Below, one piece after another: positions 58,860-64,000 of a stretch of 64,000 nucleotides of DNA. The DNA comes from Incurvaria masculella. Its lineage: Eukaryota > Arthropoda > Insecta > Lepidoptera > Incurvariidae. The stretch spans positions 5,691,036 through 5,755,035 of the forward strand of contig OX335643.1 of assembly GCA_946894095.1 (NCBI GenBank), written 5' to 3'. Position 1 is the first letter of the stretch. Every line of letters begins with the position of its first letter. A model generated the notes under the pieces. The model saw only the letters and a program-made list of their open reading frames with translations. It did not search any database and was not told where the DNA came from. Both the position numbers and the translations under genes were made by a program.

Positions 58860-61167
58860 TCAATATTGTTAACTAAATTTTGACGTTAGATTAAAACCTT
58901 AGGGAAACATTTCTACGTAAGTACATTAATGCCATGTCGCCTCTTCCCTGGAGGGGCAGGCAGATATGAAAAGGCTCCATACGGTATGATCACAGCATGC
59001 TTCTTTCTCTACCGCTAGAAGAGTTACACGTTTTTATACATGCTCTAAGATTACACACCTGACCTTTACTAAGTACTTTGTCAGTGAGCCTATTCCACGG
59101 AGGAGGGATCCTCCGTGGCCTATTCTAATTTCGTGCTCAGGTTATTTTTTCTATTGTAGTATAAAATTTTTATTTTATCTCTAGAATATAGATGCGATGC
59201 CAGTAAAATATAGAAATATTTGAATTTACATAATACCATTCTTACCTTAACTTTGAACACATTTTAATTTGAGTGTTTCGAGTTGTTTTTTTATTATATT
59301 TTATTTTACATTGAATTGGCTAGACTAGCATCTGGATAAATAGTTGTTAGATGTTAATCCATTTCATACGTGATGTTGCGCGGAGTTGTCTGCATGACAG
59401 CAAATTATCATAATGACATTCCTACCCAAATTTTTATTTATTATTTTAACGCATGGGGGTGAAGAAATAACTTCACCCACCTCCATGTTTTAACGTTGTA
59501 AATTGCACATATATTTTTACATATAAAAACAATATTTATTATTGTAGGCGTTGGCGGATGCCCTTCCTCATACCTATAACCTGAGAGTCTTCACTCGTAA
59601 TTTGAACAAGCTCGATAGCTCAGCCATGTCCGCAAATCCGGTGGAATGGCGCCTCGCCGAGCGTGGATTTGCGAGGCGAGGTGTTATTGCCTTTCTGAGC
59701 GCCTTTGGTCCTCATCACATGTAATAAAAATCCTACCTAGTCGATTGCCTGTAAGACTAGGTCTCAAGATGACACCAAACTTTACACAGAAAAAGATACT
59801 TCATTTATAATTTAATTTTTTTATCGTCACAGCTTCAAATTACTCTGCTGAACATGTCTCGTGCTATGTGGGTACCGGGACGTAACAAGAATATTTGTGC
59901 CCATTGCATTTCTTCCCGAACATGTCGTAAGAGGCGACAAAGGCATTCGTCGTTCGTGGTTTGGATTCCAAGTAAAACTATAGGTGGGCAAAACGTCTAA
60001 CTAATTTCGCCACCTGCTGTTATCAAGGTCCGTAACGCAGGTATAGCGTTAAATAAATGTATGTATAATCTTAAATACTGTGTTAGTAGGAGGCATTGAT
60101 TACGGGAAGAGGGACTGTAGGAGAATTCTAAATTATGGGTATACAGCAGGTGGCGAAATTGGTTGGACGCAATACCCGCGAATGGTATGTTTTGCTGGTT
60201 CTGGTCCAGCCTTGCAATATATTCGTAAAGTAGTTCTTTTTATAGGGATCTTAGATCTAATCGATGTGTCCTTGCTTCACGGTTTATTATCTTAAGTTGT
60301 TTTTGCTAATACACTATACAGAGTGAACCTGTCAAAACTAAGTACGGGGTTAGCACTAGACTAAGCATACAAACACCGGTATAGACCGGCTTATTAAAGT
60401 TAGTCCGTCCACTCAGAATACGGCTGTATAAGTGTAGTGGCGAGCACATTATTCAGTTACCCGAATAATTACCCTGTTTAATCCCACTAAATAATTAAGA
60501 AAATAAACTGGAATCGCGTAGATTACTCTTAGGATGTGTAAAAAAGTTGCCATTTACAATTAACAACTTTTGTTGCTACTACGAACTACTCATTGGATTC
60601 TCACGTCTGAATAACCGCTGAGCAAAGTTTCGTACTCATGCAATGACAGCCACGATGAAAAAATGTATGACTGGTGATTCACAGGTGAGGATCTCATGAG
60701 TAGTCCCGCAGCCGGTCTTCTTATAATAGCATATTTACTCATGAAAGAAGTTCTCGTGTTCGGTTCTGTCAAACTCCATGTAGAAAAAAAGATGCCTACT
60801 TTTGTTCTACATACAGTGTCTTCAACATAAAAGAGTATTCTACATAGAACCATTTAAAATCGAATAACAGAACTGTTTACCAACATAATATGACTGAGAG
60901 TGATGATGAAGGTGATATAGAGATGTTGATAGGCATAGAATTTGGCAAACAGGCGAAATCGTAGAACGATAATAGAAAGAGCATCAATTTTGGCAGTTGT
61001 GAACGCTGTTCGTCGTTAAATATTGCAGCGAAAGGGCAAACCAAAGAGTATGTAAACGTAGGGCAAGCAAAAACGGTGACACATTTTATTTCATGTTCTG
61101 TGATTTCTACTTGCAGTGTCAAAATAAATCTTCCCTAGAAATTTTATACTTTTTGTTCCCCAGCTGT
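58860..61167. other. Region between the LIM exons and the ZAD gene, repeats only
   Basis: Should hold the promoters of two divergent genes. Seen: a 10-bp hairpin ccacggagga/tcctccgtgg at 59095-59118; an inverted repeat aatttcgccacctgctgt (about 60003) / acagcaggtggcgaaatt (about 60143); the dispersed repeat at 60175-60300; MITE copy 4 at 60318-60425. No exon placed. Confidence 0.5.
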
Positions 61168-61270
61168 ATTCAGAGTGACATTCTTCACCTCCATGGTTTT
61201 TGTATGGTAAGCCCGGTGCAATCCCTAATCACGTAGTAAGTTTTGACAGGCTCACTCTGAATACGACGCG
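61168..61270. repeat. MITE, 'ctcagagtg' family, copy 5
   Basis: Starts cagagtgacattcttcacct, has tttttgtatggtaagcccgg, ends gttttgacaggctcactctg. It lies about 170 bp upstream of the ZAD gene start codon. Confidence 0.7.
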
Positions 61271-61443
61271 ACGTTTTTGTTTTCATTATTTCCAATTATT
61301 TCACAAACCATGGTTAAATTATTAATTTTCATATAGACCATACATAAGCGCGATTGCGTGATTGCCAAAAAGGCCAATCCACCAAGTTCGCTGTGAAGCC
61401 TTCGAAAAAGGAATAACACTTCAGGAATTCCTTGAGTGCAAAG

Positions 61444-61548
61444 ATGTCTATACGCGCTTGCCTCATGTGCCTCGCGACTGGCGACAGCTTAAATGTTGTC
61501 AGGATTGAGCCTCTGCTATCCTGCTATCAAGCACTCACTGGATGTATC
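61444..61548 (+). CDS. ZAD gene exon 1
   Basis: ATG, 35 codons to ..QALTGCI; donor GTAAGT. Carries the first Cys pair. Confidence 0.8.
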
Positions 61549-64000
61549 GTAAGTACCTGCTTACAATTGCTTGACTGATTCTACGAGTTTTTTGCTTCCT
61601 ATTTGTTTTCCATCTGGCTTTGTATATTGTTGCATTGTATATTATTGCGATTGTAATTTTTGAGATCTGGAAAAGCTAAGCATTTTGGTGGGGCGTTGGA
61701 AAATAATTTATTATCAAAATGGGTGGTACACAAAATAAGTTTTAGAACCTTTGATGTAAACATTTATCACCCATAGTATAGAGTTTTGATAGGTTAACGA
61801 CTCTCTTAAGAACCAATGATGATTCAAACGTATTGTGCTCCCCAGGAGCCAGAAAGAAATGGGCCAGGTTACGTGTGCTGGGAGTGTGCCGCACACCTAA
61901 ACAGATTTCGGCAAGTGCGACAGAAAAGTCTGAGGGCTCTCGGTGTATTGAGATCCCTCATGGTCAACGAAGATGAGGTAATGAGGATTCGAGGGCATTC
62001 AATATATCATGAAATTCACTAACTTTTCTGTTACACCCTAGGAAATCCCTGTTTGTAAAAATTTAATAATTTTATGACTTTTAAACATAGCTGTAGTTTT
62101 GTGTCCATTGCTGGACGAAGCGGCAATGAGAATTGTCCATGTTTTCCACCGAGTTCAATGTAGCCGAGCAATACAAGGAAGGTCCTGGCATGGCACCTAG
62201 TTGTCATGTGATGAGTTAGGCTAATATCATGATGGTCGGTTTGATATTAACTATCCATGTCCAATTAAATAAAAAAAAACTATAACCTCCTTTTTCCACT
62301 TTAATTGCTATATGTAATCTCTGTATCATGTCCTTCAATCAGCGGCCAATTTTCCATTTCTTTGTTTTATTATATACACCCTAATTAATGGGTTTTTTTT
62401 TATGACTGGTACTTTATAGGGTAATTGCGCTGGTTTCCCGACCGGGTTCAGTTTACGACCATTTCATGGTCTTGTTGCTTACAAAACAAGTTAATAGGGA
62501 TTTGAGGGGTAATATGTCATTACTTAATTTTTTAAACATATTTTCAATAACTATTCTTTGAGTAAAAACAAAAATCAAAACTGGTTACAATATACAGTGG
62601 AAGCCACAAATTTCTCAGTTTTTCGGTTGCATTGCAAAAGCGAATACGTTGAGGTATTTGCAGGAAAAGTGGTGCAAGGGGATCGACGCGAGGTGAGTTT
62701 TAAGCGTTTTATACTCACTTCTGCAACGTAACTGGGTTCTTTTATCAAGATTATAGATCAAAGAAGCCTTCGGAATGGATATTATTCATGTGTATTATCA
62801 ATTATTTGTAAAAACGTGGTGGTCGGAAAGTGGAATAGGAATTCTAAATATTGTAATATTATCGAAATATTTCTAACAATATTAATAGTGGTCGAATACT
62901 AAAAGAAGATGCATTTTTATGGTTCAGTTTCCGACCTCCTCATTTGTTTGGATAATTTGGTGGTTGTATAATTCAAACTAGCTTTTCCGCAATCTGGTAT
63001 GCGACCAGCCAAAAACGCATTAATTTCACCTTGTTAAATATTATTTACGAGTTAGAATTTAGTTATAGGTAGACATATCTACTATGCAAGTCAATAGGGT
63101 TCGGAACCAACGTTTTGTGGAGTGAATTTGAGGGCTTTTCTCGAGTTGTTTCTAATATTTGTCAAAACAGTAATTGGTATATAAAAAAAAATATTTTTAA
63201 CATAGTAAATAAATTATATATTTTTTTACCACCTCAAATGTACCGACTTTTCAGGACTTTTCAATGAGCCAGCACAAGTAAAATCTTTATAATGTAACAA
63301 GGGCTTGGTTACAAGTAGTGAAGTAAAATATAATGTTACATTTTACACTTGGGATTTGAAAAAATGAATACGTAATTATCTGAACATAAAAATTATTCAA
63401 ACTAAGCCATGGTCGCAAACTAGAATATGCGGTGGTCGGAAACTGAGTAAAGTGGTCGTAAACTAATTTTTTGACCTTTTTTTTTAGTTTGATTTTTTTT
63501 AAAATAACTACTGATTCTGCACTGATTTCATAATTTTAACTTTCAACTAAAATTACCAAACTCCTTTTATGAATACTAAAAGTCTATATAACATTAATGA
63601 AAATATTTTTTATTTCAGTTTGAAGTTCGAAAAGTAACTAACTGGTCGTAAACCGACGCACCTACCCTACTTATGTTATTTGACCTTTCAGATTACACAA
63701 GAAATCTTAGAAGATATAGACCGTGAAAAATATGATTTCAAGTCATCATTACAAATGTGCCGATTAAAGAATTGGGACATAAATACAGGCATAGAGATTA
63801 ATATAAATATTCCAAAAGTAGAAACAAATGATGCGCATAAAAATGTTAAAAGTGAATGGCATTGTGAAAACGTAGATGTTTTTAAAAAAGAGAGTGAACA
63901 CATTGATAATTGTGAAGGGGATTTCTTCTCTCAACCTGATGTAGAAACAGATGACGAAAAACCTTTAAAGTTAACCAGTGAGAGGTTGAATGGCTTAAGA
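61444..64000 (+). CDS. ZAD zinc-finger protein, 5' part (runs off the right edge)
   Basis: Three exons in phase 0: 61444-61548, 61846-61977, 63692 to the edge. Exons 1-2 form a ZAD (zinc-finger-associated domain, the insect C4 dimerisation module): CLMC in MSIRACLMCLATGDSLNVVR and CWEC in GPGYVCWECAAHLNRFRQ, followed by the typical VRQKSLRALGVLRSL helix. Exon 3 (103 codons seen) is acidic linker: ITQEILEDIDREKYDF, DVETDDEKPLKLTSERLNGL. C2H2 fingers would be expected further right, outside the window. ZAD-C2H2 proteins are insect-expanded DNA-binding regulators; the target cannot be told. Confidence 0.8.
61846..61977 (+). CDS. ZAD gene exon 2
   Basis: Acceptor attgtgctccccag, donor GTAATG, 44 codons. 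Carries the second Cys pair and the KSL helix. Confidence 0.8.
62110..62275 (+). repeat. SINE 3' part
   Basis: Contains gaagcggcaatgagaattgt, gtcctggcatggcacctagt and ctatccatgtccaattaaat. In ZAD intron 2. Confidence 0.7.
62276..63691 (+). other. ZAD gene intron 2, AT-rich
   Basis: No exon that fits the phase. Several A/T runs; nothing else recognised. Confidence 0.5.
63692..64000 (+). CDS. ZAD gene exon 3, cut by window edge
   Basis: Acceptor ttatttgacctttcag; open in phase 0 to the last base. Acidic, Asp/Glu/Lys-rich linker. Confidence 0.75.
   Translation, partial: MTQEILEDIDREKYDFKSSLQMCRLKNWDINTGIEININIPKVETNDAHKNVKSEWHCENVDVFKKESEHIDNCEGDFFSQPDVETDDEKPLKLTSERLNGLR

Noticed and set aside
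60891..60965. Short plus-strand frame starting MTESDDEGDIEML
   Set aside because: Only about 24 codons with no donor that extends it; cannot be supported as an exon.
62671..62695. Small extra exon of the ZAD gene ending at gtgagt near 62693
   Set aside because: About 29 nt, not a multiple of three, and the exons on either side already join in phase 0.

Overview
The window is nuclear DNA from an insect, most likely a moth or butterfly. The genes have many small exons with GT..AG introns, the intergenic DNA is AT-rich, and there is a dense load of mariner, Jockey-like and CR1-like LINEs, Helitron-like elements, MITEs and SINEs. The Lepidoptera call rests mainly on the look of the dispersed repeats (my recollection of families, not a search). 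There is no operon, CRISPR array or functional rRNA/tRNA gene.

Layout. 1-2330: the 3' half of a mariner inserted into a decayed Jockey-like LINE. 4003-15719 (+): a complete nine-exon gene for a 656-residue THAP zinc-finger protein with a long tyrosine heptad repeat and a Gln-rich tail. 15720-23045: gene-poor DNA with MITEs and SINEs. 23046-43075 (-): a complete 19-exon gene for CstF-77 (CSTF3 / suppressor of forked), the HAT-repeat scaffold of cleavage stimulation factor in mRNA 3'-end formation; I assembled 739 codons plus stop with every exon phase agreeing. 45968-58725 (-): exons of a gene I do not recognise (about 303 residues over ten exons) and, upstream on the same strand, two exons that together make one perfect LIM domain; they may be one gene. 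61444-64000 (+): the 5' end of a ZAD zinc-finger gene that runs off the right edge. THAP and CstF-77 are convergent; the LIM exons and the ZAD gene are divergent.

Most striking signals: (1) exon 12 of CstF-77 lies in a tandem array of four copies; copy B is open, keeps AG and GT splice sites and has the same length modulo 3, but is only 29 nt from copy A, so the two cannot be used together: a candidate mutually exclusive exon or an exon being born or dying. (2) The last exon of the THAP gene, with its splice acceptor and stop codon, is tandemly duplicated (48 bp), and part of its exon 5 is copied in the next intron. (3) SINEs with a 5S rRNA-derived head share their body with tRNA-headed SINEs. 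(4) Two opposite-facing TTAA-flanked MITEs, one with its empty target site visible elsewhere in the window. All assignments come from reading the sequence; no database search was run.
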